NCBI GenBank assembly: GCA_027483745.1
Contig: JAIXTZ010000068.1
Location: forward strand, 1-13,026
Source: Lysobacteraceae bacterium
Lineage (GTDB): Bacteria; Pseudomonadota; Gammaproteobacteria; Xanthomonadales; Xanthomonadaceae
Direction: 5' to 3'
Length of the DNA stretch: 13,026 nt
Both the position numbers and the translations under genes were made by a program. Under the pieces are notes generated by a model, which had not been told where the DNA came from, did no database searches, and was given only the letters and a program-made list of their open reading frames with translations. Shown here in pieces: positions 1 to 8,260 of this stretch (its first letter is position 1; every line of letters begins with the position of its first letter).

Positions 1-860
1 CGCTCGACGAGATCCTCGGGCACGCCGCGGCCGTCGTCGCCCACCTCGACGCGCACCGCGAGGCGATGGCTGCGATCACCGATCAGCACCTGGTGTTCGG
101 CGCGCGTGCGCAGGCCGACGGTGGTGGCGCCGCTCTCGAGCGCGTTACGCACGAGGTTCCACACCGCCTGCGTGAGCCGGTCGGCGTCACCGAGCAGGTC
201 GGGCAGGCTCGGGTCGTAGTCACGCACCACCTTCACCGACCAGCCAGCCTCGGCCTCGGCCAGCTGGCGCACGCGTTCGAGCACGGCGTGGATGTTCAGC
301 GGCTCGAAGGGGCGCGGCGCGGCGGGATGAAGGATGCGGTCGACGAGGCCGTTCAGGCGCTCGACTTCACTGGCGATCAGGCCCACCAGCTCGCGACTGT
401 CGGCGTCGCTGGTGCGTCGCGACAGCAGCTGCGCCGCGCCTTTCAGGCCCGCCAGCGGATTGCGCAGTTCGTGCGCCAGCCCGCGCAGCGAGGCGCTCAG
501 CGCCTGCGGCAGGGCGGTGACCGGGTCTTCGCCGGGGAACTCCTCGACCGGATGCAGTTCGACGCGCACGCCCCCCTCTTCGCGCACGCACCAGACGTCG
601 GCGAAGCGCGCCGTCAGGCCACCGAAGCCGAGGCCCACGCGCTGGAGGCGCAGCGCCTGCTCGTCGTGCGGCACGCGCGGCAGGGCCGAGGCGAGCCGCT
701 CGCCGCCGTCCAGCTCAGTGACACCCAAGCCGACGAGGCGCCGCGCGCTGACACCCAGCCAGCTCGCGAAGGCCGGATTCAACGCGGTGATGCGGCCCTC
801 GGCGTCCAGCCAGAACAGCGGCGTGGCGAGGCGGTCGAAGGCGGCGAGATCGGCGGGCAT
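1..860 (-). CDS. glnL: Nitrogen regulation sensor histidine kinase NtrB/GlnL (partial, C-terminus beyond window)
   Basis: Two-component histidine kinase of the NtrB type, which phosphorylates or dephosphorylates NtrC (GlnG) in response to PII signals of nitrogen status. The 286 residues in the window show an N-terminal PAS-like sensor region (about 5-100, with LFWLDAEGRITALNPAF). The phosphoacceptor H-box LAHELRNPLAGLKGAAQLL has its histidine at residue 130 and closely follows the NtrB family sequence. The N-box region is DADRLTQAVWNLVRNALES (226-244) and the G1 box is DDGRGVP (275-281). There are no membrane segments, as expected for cytoplasmic NtrB. The remaining ATP-binding lid and any downstream glnG lie outside the window. 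The ATG at 860 begins the PAS reading frame; no Shine-Dalgarno is visible, but a -10-like element sits at leaderless distance. The gene lies 35 bases downstream of the acyltransferase on the same strand. Family assignment is firm because the H-box is diagnostic. Confidence 0.92.
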   Translation of the reverse strand, partial: MPADLAAFDRLATPLFWLDAEGRITALNPAFASWLGVSARRLVGLGVTELDGGERLASALPRVPHDEQALRLQRVGLGFGGLTARFADVWCVREEGGVRVELHPVEEFPGEDPVTALPQALSASLRGLAHELRNPLAGLKGAAQLLSRRTSDADSRELVGLIASEVERLNGLVDRILHPAAPRPFEPLNIHAVLERVRQLAEAEAGWSVKVVRDYDPSLPDLLGDADRLTQAVWNLVRNALESGATTVGLRTRAEHQVLIGDRSHRLAVRVEVGDDGRGVPEDLVE

Positions 861-866
861 GGCCGC

Positions 867-894
867 AGTATCGCACCAACATCGGGCATTTGAA
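867..894 (-). promoter_or_regulatory. Candidate promoter for glnL (possibly leaderless)
   Basis: On the minus strand a TTCAAA element (894-889) is followed after 16 bases by GATACT (872-867). The predicted start of transcription, about seven bases on, falls at the glnL ATG (860). No Shine-Dalgarno precedes that ATG. Each hexamer matches only four of six sigma-70 consensus positions, so the call is tentative. The -35 element overlaps the end of the acyltransferase gene. If real, glnL can be transcribed independently of the genes upstream. Confidence 0.3.
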
Positions 895-895
895 T

Positions 896-2074
896 CTAGC
901 CGGGCGACGCGTCGTTCCGGCTTTCGCGCCGAACGGGCAAGCCGAACACCCACCGCATGGGCGCCCAGCGACGCACCGCGAACTCATGCAGCAGCAGGCA
1001 GCCCAGCACGGTTCCTCCAAGCACCACCGTCACGTCGGCCACCGGCCCCAAGCGTCGCTCCCCCGCCCACCACGCGAGCGGCACGATCAAGCTCTGGTGG
1101 AACACGTACCACGGCAGCACGGCCTCGTTGGCGTAGGCGAGGCCCGGCCAAGGCCGGTCGAGGGCGTGGCGCGCCCAACCCAGCAAGGCCAGCAACACCG
1201 CGGCCATGTAGCTGGCCCGCAGGCTGCGCAAGCTCCAGACCTCCCAGGGCGGCAAGCGGTCGTCCACCGCGAAGAGCCACGGGAAGTAGGCAAGCGCGAA
1301 CGCCACCGCGGCCCCAAGGCTCCACCAGCGCGCCCGCCGCAGCGTCGCCCATGCGCCATCACCTGAACCGAGCAGCAGGCCGAACAGGAAGATCGCGCCG
1401 TAGTGGGCGTGGTTGTAGAGGTCCGGGAAGAAGTCCTTCCGATCGGGCCAAGCGTCGGCCAACAGGTTCATCGCCAAGGCCGCGGGCAAGGCGAGCCCCA
1501 GCCAGAGCACGGGCAGCGGCGCACGGTGGACGGCGGCGACCGCGGCATGGCCGACACGGGAGCGCCAGACGAAGGCCACGGCCAAAGCGAGCGCACCGTA
1601 GAGCCACGCGTAAGGCAGGAACCACAGGTGGTTCCAGGTGATGCCGTAGGCCGACCCGCCGAAGGCGTCCTCGGGCCAGGGGTGGCCGCCGAAGTAGAGG
1701 GCCAGGAAGTCGAGGTAGCCCGGCAGCACATGCCCGCCGTGCACGGCTTCGATGTAGGGCTGGACCGGCACCACCAGCAGCGTCCCGACCACGAGAGGTA
1801 GCAGCAGGCGACGACTGCGCTGGCCGAAGGCGCGCCATGGCGTCGACCACGGACGCGCGAGACCGAGGGCGATGCCCGACAGCAGGAAGAGCAGGGGCAT
1901 GCGCCAGCGGTTGAGCAGGGTCATCGGCACCTCCAACCACTCGGCGCGATGCACGGACTTGATGTGGTAGTCCCAGTCCGCCACGTAGACGAGGCCCACG
2001 TGGTAGAGCACCAGCAGGCCGAAAGCGATGACGCGGAGCGCGTCGATGTCATGGCGGCGATTGGCGGCGGGCAT
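896..2074 (-). CDS. Acyltransferase-3 family integral membrane protein
   Basis: A 392-residue polytopic inner-membrane protein of the acyltransferase-3 (AT3) family. Members move acyl groups, often acetyl or succinyl, onto glycans, lipids or other exported molecules. The N-terminus RRHDIDALRVIAFGLLVLYH carries the typical pattern: acidic residue and arginine (D11, R14) just before the first helix, and the conserved histidine (H25) within it. About ten hydrophobic helices follow, including LLFLLSGIALGLA, HLWFLPYAWLYGALALAVAF and AIFLFGLLLGSG. The start at 2074 is chosen because GGAGG lies five bases upstream and the family N-terminus begins there. The open frame continues further upstream, but that part overlaps the divergent regulator and lacks family features. 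It is divergent from the LytTR gene with 180 bases between them, which suggests the regulator controls it. The acyl acceptor cannot be told from sequence. A stop at 896-898 precedes glnL by 35 bases. Confidence 0.85.
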   Translation of the reverse strand: MPAANRRHDIDALRVIAFGLLVLYHVGLVYVADWDYHIKSVHRAEWLEVPMTLLNRWRMPLLFLLSGIALGLARPWSTPWRAFGQRSRRLLLPLVVGTLLVVPVQPYIEAVHGGHVLPGYLDFLALYFGGHPWPEDAFGGSAYGITWNHLWFLPYAWLYGALALAVAFVWRSRVGHAAVAAVHRAPLPVLWLGLALPAALAMNLLADAWPDRKDFFPDLYNHAHYGAIFLFGLLLGSGDGAWATLRRARWWSLGAAVAFALAYFPWLFAVDDRLPPWEVWSLRSLRASYMAAVLLALLGWARHALDRPWPGLAYANEAVLPWYVFHQSLIVPLAWWAGERRLGPVADVTVVLGGTVLGCLLLHEFAVRRWAPMRWVFGLPVRRESRNDASPG

Positions 2075-2084
2075 GGATTCCTCC
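2075..2084 (-). promoter_or_regulatory. Shine-Dalgarno that fixes the acyltransferase start
   Basis: The minus strand reads GGAGG (2084-2080), then AATCC, then the ATG at 2074. This is the strongest ribosome-binding site in the window. It decides the start against the much longer upstream extension of the same open frame. Confidence 0.75.
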
Positions 2085-2242
2085 GGCAGCAATGCGCCAG
2101 CGTGGGCGATGCCGCCGTGGCCTGGACGGCTTCGGTGACGGAACGCCGGCATTCGGGGAGGACGGGCACGGCACGCGCCGACGAAGGGACGAGTGGCAAG
2201 CCCTCGGGGACGAAAAGCGGTCGCCCAGCGAACGCGCCGCCC

Positions 2243-2254
2243 TAGACTGCGTCG
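2243..2254 (+). promoter_or_regulatory. Candidate -10 element of a leaderless LytTR transcript
   Basis: TAGACT at 2243-2248 is a -10-like hexamer ending seven bases before the ATG at 2255, so transcription would start at or next to the start codon. There is no purine-rich ribosome-binding site before the ATG, which fits a leaderless mRNA. No convincing -35 is visible at 2220-2226. Leaderless genes with this TAnnnT-to-ATG geometry are common in Xanthomonadaceae; that point is family knowledge, and the assignment here is inference. Confidence 0.4.
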
Positions 2255-3169
2255 ATGCCTCCCGCCCCCCTCCTTGAGCGCGGACTGCTCGCGCTCCACC
2301 GTCGCCCCCTTCTGGTCGCCGCCCTCGTCTGGACCGCGATCTACGCGCTGTCTGGATGGTTCGAGACGCGCACCCTGCAGATGGACTACGCACGGCTCGG
2401 CATCGCGACCGAGCCCTGGGAGATCCCGACCTGGCAGGGCACGAGCGCGCTGTCCTCGCTGATGCTGGTCGCCCTGGTCGGTTGGGCCGAAGCCCGATGG
2501 CCGCTGCGCTGGGGCCAGCTGCGTCGCCATCTCGCCTGCCATGCGATTGTGTCGGTCGCCTACTGCCTGCTGCACGTGGGCGGCATGGTGGCGATGCGCG
2601 AGGCGGTATACGCGTGGCAGGGCGCCGACTACGACTTCGGCGAATGGCCGCGCGAGCTGGTCTACGAGTATCTGAAGGATGCGCGGAGCTACGCCCTGCT
2701 GGTGCTGGTGTTCCACTACTCACGGGCACTGATGCGGCTGGCGCAGGGCGAGGCCCGGCTCCTGGACGAAGCGGACGCGGAGACCGCGGCGACTCCGGCT
2801 CGAACCCCGATGCGGTCGGCCACACCCGCGGACGTCGCCGCGCCCCGGCGCTTCGTTGTCCGCAAGCTCGGCCGCGAGTTCATCGTCGATGCCGAACGGA
2901 TCGAAGCCGCACTGGCCAGCGGCAACTACGCCAACCTCCATGTCGACGGTGCCGTGTACCCGCTGCGCAGCACGCTGGCCCAACTCGAGGCCCAGCTCGA
3001 TGGCGAATGCTTCGTGCGCGTCCACCGGAGCGCGATCGTTCGTATCGATGCCATTGCTTCGGTGGCAGCCGGTGAAAGCGGCGACGCGAGCGTGCAGCTG
3101 CATTCCGGGCTGGTGGTGCCCTGCAGCCGCCGCTACCGCAGCCGGCTGAAGGATCGGATCAAGGGCTGA
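2255..3169 (+). CDS. Membrane-anchored LytTR-family transcriptional regulator
   Basis: A 304-residue DNA-binding regulator with an N-terminal membrane domain and a C-terminal LytTR domain. Four hydrophobic segments are visible at about 17-34, 65-79, 93-115 and 143-162. A low-complexity linker rich in Ala, Thr and Pro (about 165-197) leads to the LytTR domain at about 200-302. Recognisable LytTR signatures are ASGNYANLHV (221-230), LAQLEAQL (241-248), FVRVHRSAIVRIDAI (253-267) and VPCSRRYRSRLK (288-299). There is no receiver domain, so it is not a classical response regulator; the membrane part probably senses a signal directly. It is the only plus-strand gene. It starts back-to-back with the acyltransferase and converges with the unknown protein at 3179, leaving nine bases between the stops. 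Regulation of the acyltransferase, and self-regulation, are likely from context but not shown. The start is supported by the in-frame hydrophobic N-terminus and the -10 placement. Confidence 0.88.
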   Translation: MPPAPLLERGLLALHRRPLLVAALVWTAIYALSGWFETRTLQMDYARLGIATEPWEIPTWQGTSALSSLMLVALVGWAEARWPLRWGQLRRHLACHAIVSVAYCLLHVGGMVAMREAVYAWQGADYDFGEWPRELVYEYLKDARSYALLVLVFHYSRALMRLAQGEARLLDEADAETAATPARTPMRSATPADVAAPRRFVVRKLGREFIVDAERIEAALASGNYANLHVDGAVYPLRSTLAQLEAQLDGECFVRVHRSAIVRIDAIASVAAGESGDASVQLHSGLVVPCSRRYRSRLKDRIKG

Positions 3170-3178
3170 CGCTACCGA

Positions 3179-4408
3179 TCAGCGGTCCGGCATTGGCGCT
3201 GCCGGTGGTGCAGGCAGCACCAGCGACAAAGCTCCATCCTCCGACGCGGCGCGTGCCGAGCGCAGGGGTACCGACAGCACGCCGGCCTCATCGTCGAGGC
3301 CGAGCGGCCGCGACCCGCCGCGCAGGTCGTCCGGCAGGGCCGCGAAGCGGGCCTCGACGGGCATCGCCGCATCCCGCGCTGTCATCTGCAGGAAGGCCGC
3401 CAGCAGCCGGCGCATCGCCACGAAGTCGAGTTGGCGTTCGACGTAATCCGTGTACGCCGGCTCAGCGACGCGATCAAGAACCACCGACACCGGACGCGAC
3501 ACGCGGTCGACCCAGCGCGGCGGGGTGGCGGCGAAGGCGGTGACGCGGTCGGCGCGGGCGGCGGCGGCCGCGGCCTCGCCGCAATGCGGGGCGAAGCGCT
3601 CCGCCGAGCGCGCCAGCATCCACGAAGGATCGTGCAGCACGGAGCGCGCCCATGCCGGCGCCTCCGGGGCCGCCTGAGCGTTGAGGCCATCCATCAGCCG
3701 CACCAGGAAATGCCATTCGCCGCGCATCGCCGGGCACAGCGTGCCTTCAAGCGCAGGGTCGGGGGCCTTCGTGAGGGTGGCGCAGGCCTCGGGCAGCGGG
3801 TCGAGCGGCGCGCGACGGCGCATGTCGGCGATCAGCTCGGCCTGCTGCCGGAACACCGCGATGCCGATCATGCCGTCGATCAACAGGTCGGGCTCGGAGG
3901 CGCGGCGCACCGCACCGAGGGCGTCCTCGCAGGCGGCTTCGAGCGCGGCAACCGTCTGCCCCGTTGAAAAGTCGAACGCGCGCAGCAGCCGCGTTTCGGT
4001 CATCCCGCGGTAGGCCGGCAGCGGATCCGCGACGGTCGCCGCGAGACGCTGATCGCGGAAGGCGGGAGCGCGCAGCGCCCGCGCACTGGCCTCGAGCCAT
4101 TCGCGACGGGCGGCGATGGCGGCCGAAGCCCGCTCCGGCGCCGCCTCGACGGCATCGATGCACGACACGCGGGTGCCGCAGGACGGCAAGGCCGGGGCAT
4201 CGATCGGCACCACGGGAAGCGCCATCAGCACCGCGAAGCCGTTGTCGCCCGCGGGCAAGGGCGGGCGCGCCTGCATCAGAGCGACGGCGTCGCGCTGCGC
4301 AGGGGTCGGCGACGTCAGGCGGCCATAAGCCCAGATCGCGGCAAGCGCGGCCACCAGAGCGAGCAGCACAAGGAAGGTGCGAGAAAGCCAACGCCAAACG
4401 GTCGACAT
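3179..4408 (-). CDS. Membrane-anchored periplasmic protein of unknown function
   Basis: A 409-residue protein I do not recognise. The N-terminus has a basic start (MSTVWRWLSR) and a single hydrophobic helix at about 11-28 (FLVLLALVAALAAIWAYG) with no clear cleavage site, so it is probably an inner-membrane anchor with the remainder in the periplasm. The body is mostly amphipathic, Ala- and Arg-rich and helical. It holds six cysteines (77, 83, 160, 209, 225, 276), an even number compatible with disulfides. The C-terminus is Pro- and Ala-rich. No catalytic motif stands out. It lies downstream of the terminator that closes the barrel operon, so it is transcribed separately; a TAGGCT -10-like element lies at 4441-4436. 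Its stop faces the LytTR stop nine bases away. Its codon use and composition look like its neighbours, so it is a genuine coding region despite having no name. A structural or assembly role in the envelope is only a guess. Confidence 0.75.
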   Translation of the reverse strand: MSTVWRWLSRTFLVLLALVAALAAIWAYGRLTSPTPAQRDAVALMQARPPLPAGDNGFAVLMALPVVPIDAPALPSCGTRVSCIDAVEAAPERASAAIAARREWLEASARALRAPAFRDQRLAATVADPLPAYRGMTETRLLRAFDFSTGQTVAALEAACEDALGAVRRASEPDLLIDGMIGIAVFRQQAELIADMRRRAPLDPLPEACATLTKAPDPALEGTLCPAMRGEWHFLVRLMDGLNAQAAPEAPAWARSVLHDPSWMLARSAERFAPHCGEAAAAAARADRVTAFAATPPRWVDRVSRPVSVVLDRVAEPAYTDYVERQLDFVAMRRLLAAFLQMTARDAAMPVEARFAALPDDLRGGSRPLGLDDEAGVLSVPLRSARAASEDGALSLVLPAPPAAPMPDR

Positions 4409-4449
4409 CGTGTCATCCGTGATCGGGGGGCTTTCAGCCTAGCAAACAA

Positions 4450-4475
4450 AAACGGCCCGGTTTCCCCGGCCGTTT
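4450..4475 (-). terminator. Intrinsic terminator of the DUF11/barrel operon
   Basis: Read on the minus strand, AAACGGCC (4475-4468) pairs perfectly with GGCCGTTT (4457-4450) around a ten-base loop. The second arm runs straight into TTTTTGTTT. It lies about 53 bases after the stop of the beta-barrel gene and before the next minus-strand gene, so it ends the operon. Confidence 0.85.
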
Positions 4476-4528
4476 CGTTGCTTCAGCCGCGGCGGTTCAG
4501 GCCGCGGCGTTCATCGGAAACGCGCGGC

Positions 4529-7500
4529 TCAATAGGAACCGGAGACGTTCAGGAACCAGCCGCGGTGATCGAAATCGACGCGGCGCAAGTCATCGCTGAA
4601 GTCGGTGAAGTTGTAGCCCACGCCCACGCGGAAGTGTTCACCCACGTGGCGGTCGACGCCGACGAGCCAACCTTGGCGCGTGCTGTCGTCTTCGTCCACG
4701 CCGAGCCAGCGGTACTCGCCCATCGCATCCCAGCCGTACACCGTTTCGTAGCGCAGCTGGCCGGCCACCAGCATGGCCGTGGTGTCGAACCACGGGCCGG
4801 CGTTACGCGTCGAGCGCGCTTCGCCTTTGCGCTGCGCGACCTTGGCCACCGTCTCCCAGCGCGGCGTCAGCCGCACGATGCCCTCCAGGCTCAGGATCCG
4901 GCTGCGCTGGTCGAAGTCGGCGAAGGTCTCCTGCCCCAGGCTGGAGAGGTCGTTGAGGTAGGTGTAGCGGCCGAGCACGTTCACCCGGTTGTTGGCCACC
5001 GGCCGGTACGCAAAGCCGATGTTCGCCTCGGTGAAGCGCGCATCGCCCAGCGGGTTGCTCCGGTCGTCGGTGTCGCTGTGGTTGACGCGCGCCGCGATGC
5101 GCCATTCCTCATTGATCCGATGCAGTAGCTGGTTGGTCGTGACCCACTGGCGGCGGTTTTCGGCGCCCGAATCGCGACGCCATTCGAGCTTGGTGCTCCA
5201 CGTGGTGTCGCGCGAGCTGCGTCCACCGCTGACGCTGATCGCATCGCGGTCGGTGATGCCCACGCCGCTCTCGAGCTGGGCCGTTTGCAGCAACGCGCCG
5301 TAGGTCCAGCCCTCGCCCGGATAGAAGTCGAAGCCCACGCTGTGCGCCAAGCCGCTGCCGCTGCGCTCTTTCAGGAACTGGCTCTCGTTGAAGAGGTTCC
5401 AGCGCGAGCTCAAGCGCCAGCGCTGGCCCACCGTGAGGCCACTCGGGTCGCGGCGGCCGAACAGCGGGTCGTTCGCGTCCGTACTGGCCCAGGTGTAGCC
5501 GGCATACAGCGTGCGGTTGTCGCCCAGCAGGTATTCGCCGCCCAAGGTGGCCGAATCGCCGCGGTCGCCCGTGCTCACTTCCGCATTCAGCGTCGACAGC
5601 GCGCCGAACAGATAGCGCGCGCCCAGCGTCAGGGCGTCGTTCTCGGCGTAGGCGCCGCCATCGTCGTCCAGCGTGAATTGGCCGGTGACCGAGCCCTCCA
5701 GCGCGTCGGTGAAGCGGCGCGCGTAGCGCACCGCCGCCAGCGTGCCTTCGGCGGCGAGGCCCGCACGCGTCTCGGTCACGACGCGAAGCTCTGCCGAGAG
5801 CGTGTCGACCTCGCGAACGCGCCATTCCATCAGCGCATTCATCTGCTCCATCGCGTCGGCGCCGCGCTCGGCGTTCGACCAGCGCGTGGAGAAGCGCAGC
5901 GTTTCGGTGATCTGCCCCACGGCCTCGGCGCCCGCTTCTTGCACGCGCAGGCCCACGTCGGCGCGCGCCACCGAGAACCCGGCATCGACCTCGCGCGTCC
6001 ACGCCCCCAGCGCCCATTCGCGCTGCGTCCAGCCCAAGGCTTCCAGGTTGGCGCGGGCCTCGATGGCGCGCGCGTCGCCGGCGCGTGCCGTGCCCGGCAG
6101 CGGGTTGAGGCGGCTGAACGACAGGCCGCCGTTGTCCGAGTAGAACACCGGCGCACCGGTCGACTCGGAGCGCGTCTGCTCGATCCGCAGGTAGGTGCCA
6201 CGACCGGCCTGCAAGGTGACGTCGCCGCCTGCCAGCGCGTAGTCATCGCCGGAACGCTGCTCGTCAACGAGCAGAGCGCCGACAGCGACATGCTCGTTGA
6301 GCCAGTGGCGGCCCGACGCACCGGCCACCACGTTGCCGTCGTCGAAACCGGCGGCCACGAACTCGTAGTCGGCGATCAGGCGGTTCTCGAAGCCGTCCAG
6401 CGGCGCGTCGCGCGTCAGGGTCGGCAGGTTCTCGCGCACCACCTGGGCCAGCGGACGCATCAGCAGGAGGCGGCCCTGCAGTGCATCGATGTCGTAGTCG
6501 ACGTCGCGCACCAGCGTGCGCCGGGCTTCGACGCGGCCGGTGGTGCGATCGCGCACCTCCAGCACCACGACGTCCGAGCCCGGGAGCAGGTCGGTGTGGC
6601 GCAGGTAGTACAGGCTGCCGCCGGTGCCGAGCAGTTCGGTGTGGCCCGGCGCGGTCTGCTGCTCGGAAGCGAACGCGCGGAAGGTGCTGCGCGGCTCACC
6701 CAGCGTGGTGGCGGCCCGCGAGCGCCACGAGAGCGCGCCGCCGTAAAGGGAGCGCTGGTACTGCGCGTACTCGCCCTGGACGAGGCCGGTGCTGAAGTTG
6801 CCCCACAGCGCCTGGTTCTTGTCCCAGTCCACGCGCACATAGAGCCGACCCTGCGTGTCGACATCGCGGAACGTGGTGCTGTCGTCGCCGTAGACCGGGT
6901 AATAGGCCTCCGGATCGAGGCGGCGGAAAATGTCCTGGGGGTCGGCATCGAGGAAGCCGTCGAACAGGTCACGCACCTCGTTCTCGCGCGTGTCGGCCTG
7001 CGCGGTGACGAGGTATTTCCCCTTCACCTTGCCCTTCAAATAAAACGCCAGCCGGCCTTCGGTGATCGTGTTATCGAAGCGGTCGTCAGCACCCACCGGC
7101 ACCAGCGAACCTGAGACGTCGTTGCCGGAAAGCGTGAAATCCGCCAAGCCCACGAGGAACAGGTAGCGGCCGCTGACGTCGACCTTCAGCTCGCGGCGCA
7201 CGACGGCGTCGCCCTCCCCGGCTTCGATGGCGAACGCATGCTCGCCCACCGGCAGCAGGAACTCGGCGGCCAGTCGACCGTCCGGCAGCACCGGGTAGGC
7301 CTCGCCGTTGATCTTGAGGTTGAAGCCCGCGGCCGGCAGGCCTTCGCCCACGAGGCGCACGCGCGAGCCGTAGATCGGGATGTTCTGCTGCGCCAACGCG
7401 CTGTTGCCGAAGACCTGCGCCGTCAACGCGCGATCTTCAAGCGCTGCACCTTCCACACCGGCGTTCGCACGAGAGAGCGCTTCGCGCGTGTCGCGGCGCG

Positions 7501-8248
7501 CGCGCTCGGCGTCTTCGGAGCGTACCAGCTGGATCAGCTGCGGCACCGTCTCGTCGACGCCGCCCTGCTTGCCGGTGGCGCGCACGATGTACTGCAGATC
7601 ATCGCCGGGGCGCAGCGGGCGGCGGCTGTCGAAGCGGCCGTCCCACGTGCCCGTGGCGATGGCACCCACGTCCAGCGGAATCGTTGCGAGCGGCTGCACA
7701 CGGTCGACGTCGCTGCCGCTGAACACCACGATCTCCATCGACGCGATAAACGCGGCGTAGTTCGTGTACGCGCGGAAGGTGACCGGCTCAACGATGCGCC
7801 CGCCCTCGAAGGCCGCGACGCTGAGCGCGGTGGCGCTCATTTCCGGCGGCACCAGCTGAGGGTCTTCGGTGGCCCACAGGCTGCCGCCCTGCGGCAGATC
7901 GACGACGAAGCGACCGCGTGTAGCAACACGACCCGGCTCGGCAGCGGGGCTGGCCGCCGTGATCTCGACCCGACGATCCGGCTGTCGGGTGGCGCTGTCG
8001 CCCTCCGCGGCCGCACCGTTTTCGCCGCGGGCGCGGATGACAAGCACCGTGCGGCCTTCCGCATCGGCGCAGCCCGAGGGCCCGCAGTCGACGGCGGCGG
8101 CGAGGTTCGGTGCCGCCGTGCCCACGGGCGCAACGGCGTGCACCGCCCACGGCGAGGCGATGGCGAAAGCCAGGGCGGCCGCCAGCGCGGTGGGGCGCGG
8201 GCTCCGGGCGGAAGCGCGGGTCAGCGTCATCGGAATAGCAAGGCTCAT
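4529..8248 (-). CDS. Large outer-membrane beta-barrel protein coupled to the DUF11/OmpA protein
   Basis: A 1239-residue secreted protein predicted to insert in the outer membrane. The signal peptide (about 1-39) has a basic n-region, the hydrophobic core TALAAALAFAIASPW and a likely cut after AVHA. Residues 40-290 form a periplasmic-looking region with a C-x4-C pair (55 and 60), the only cysteines seen. An Ig-like beta segment follows at about 290-375. From about 395 to the end, alternating polar/apolar strands dominate, opening with LAFYLKGKVKGKYLVTAQAD and the YYPVYGDDSTTF motif (449-460). As recalled, that motif recurs in large barrel proteins that accompany DUF11 or carboxypeptidase-regulatory-like proteins. 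The last residue is aromatic (Tyr), as in many Omp C-terminal strands. The start at 8248 has GGAG at 8260-8257 and overlaps the upstream stop as ATGA, so translation is coupled. The ATG six codons later is a weaker alternative. Strand number and exact function are unknown; a TonB-dependent receptor is unlikely because no plug or TonB box is evident. Confidence 0.78.
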   Translation of the reverse strand: MSLAIPMTLTRASARSPRPTALAAALAFAIASPWAVHAVAPVGTAAPNLAAAVDCGPSGCADAEGRTVLVIRARGENGAAAEGDSATRQPDRRVEITAASPAAEPGRVATRGRFVVDLPQGGSLWATEDPQLVPPEMSATALSVAAFEGGRIVEPVTFRAYTNYAAFIASMEIVVFSGSDVDRVQPLATIPLDVGAIATGTWDGRFDSRRPLRPGDDLQYIVRATGKQGGVDETVPQLIQLVRSEDAERARRDTREALSRANAGVEGAALEDRALTAQVFGNSALAQQNIPIYGSRVRLVGEGLPAAGFNLKINGEAYPVLPDGRLAAEFLLPVGEHAFAIEAGEGDAVVRRELKVDVSGRYLFLVGLADFTLSGNDVSGSLVPVGADDRFDNTITEGRLAFYLKGKVKGKYLVTAQADTRENEVRDLFDGFLDADPQDIFRRLDPEAYYPVYGDDSTTFRDVDTQGRLYVRVDWDKNQALWGNFSTGLVQGEYAQYQRSLYGGALSWRSRAATTLGEPRSTFRAFASEQQTAPGHTELLGTGGSLYYLRHTDLLPGSDVVVLEVRDRTTGRVEARRTLVRDVDYDIDALQGRLLLMRPLAQVVRENLPTLTRDAPLDGFENRLIADYEFVAAGFDDGNVVAGASGRHWLNEHVAVGALLVDEQRSGDDYALAGGDVTLQAGRGTYLRIEQTRSESTGAPVFYSDNGGLSFSRLNPLPGTARAGDARAIEARANLEALGWTQREWALGAWTREVDAGFSVARADVGLRVQEAGAEAVGQITETLRFSTRWSNAERGADAMEQMNALMEWRVREVDTLSAELRVVTETRAGLAAEGTLAAVRYARRFTDALEGSVTGQFTLDDDGGAYAENDALTLGARYLFGALSTLNAEVSTGDRGDSATLGGEYLLGDNRTLYAGYTWASTDANDPLFGRRDPSGLTVGQRWRLSSRWNLFNESQFLKERSGSGLAHSVGFDFYPGEGWTYGALLQTAQLESGVGITDRDAISVSGGRSSRDTTWSTKLEWRRDSGAENRRQWVTTNQLLHRINEEWRIAARVNHSDTDDRSNPLGDARFTEANIGFAYRPVANNRVNVLGRYTYLNDLSSLGQETFADFDQRSRILSLEGIVRLTPRWETVAKVAQRKGEARSTRNAGPWFDTTAMLVAGQLRYETVYGWDAMGEYRWLGVDEDDSTRQGWLVGVDRHVGEHFRVGVGYNFTDFSDDLRRVDFDHRGWFLNVSGSY

Positions 8249-8260
8249 GGCTGGGTCTCC
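8245..8260 (-). promoter_or_regulatory. ATGA stop/start overlap with internal Shine-Dalgarno
   Basis: The stop of the upstream gene (TGA, 8247-8245) overlaps the start of the barrel gene (ATG, 8248-8246) by four bases. GGAG at 8260-8257 lies inside the last codons of the upstream gene at normal ribosome-binding distance. This arrangement indicates translational coupling and production of the two proteins from one mRNA. Confidence 0.8.

Noticed and set aside
334..1641. Plus-strand open frame antisense to glnL and the acyltransferase
   Set aside because: Its Arg/Ala/Pro/Ser-rich composition is an artefact of GC-rich complement; both minus-strand genes are firmly identified.
2075..2254. LytTR-type direct-repeat binding sites and a -35/-10 pair for the acyltransferase
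   Set aside because: TTGCCA and a GCCGT/ACGGC dyad are present, but no matching -10 or paired LytTR motif at the usual spacing could be supported.
2075..2716. Upstream extension of the acyltransferase reading frame to 2716
   Set aside because: The extension overlaps the divergent LytTR gene, has no family features, and the strong GGAGG marks 2074 as the start.
3165..3183. GCTGA-N9-TCAGC inverted repeat between the converging LytTR and unknown genes, possible bidirectional terminator
   Set aside because: The stem is only five bases, has no T-tract, and consists largely of the two stop codons themselves.
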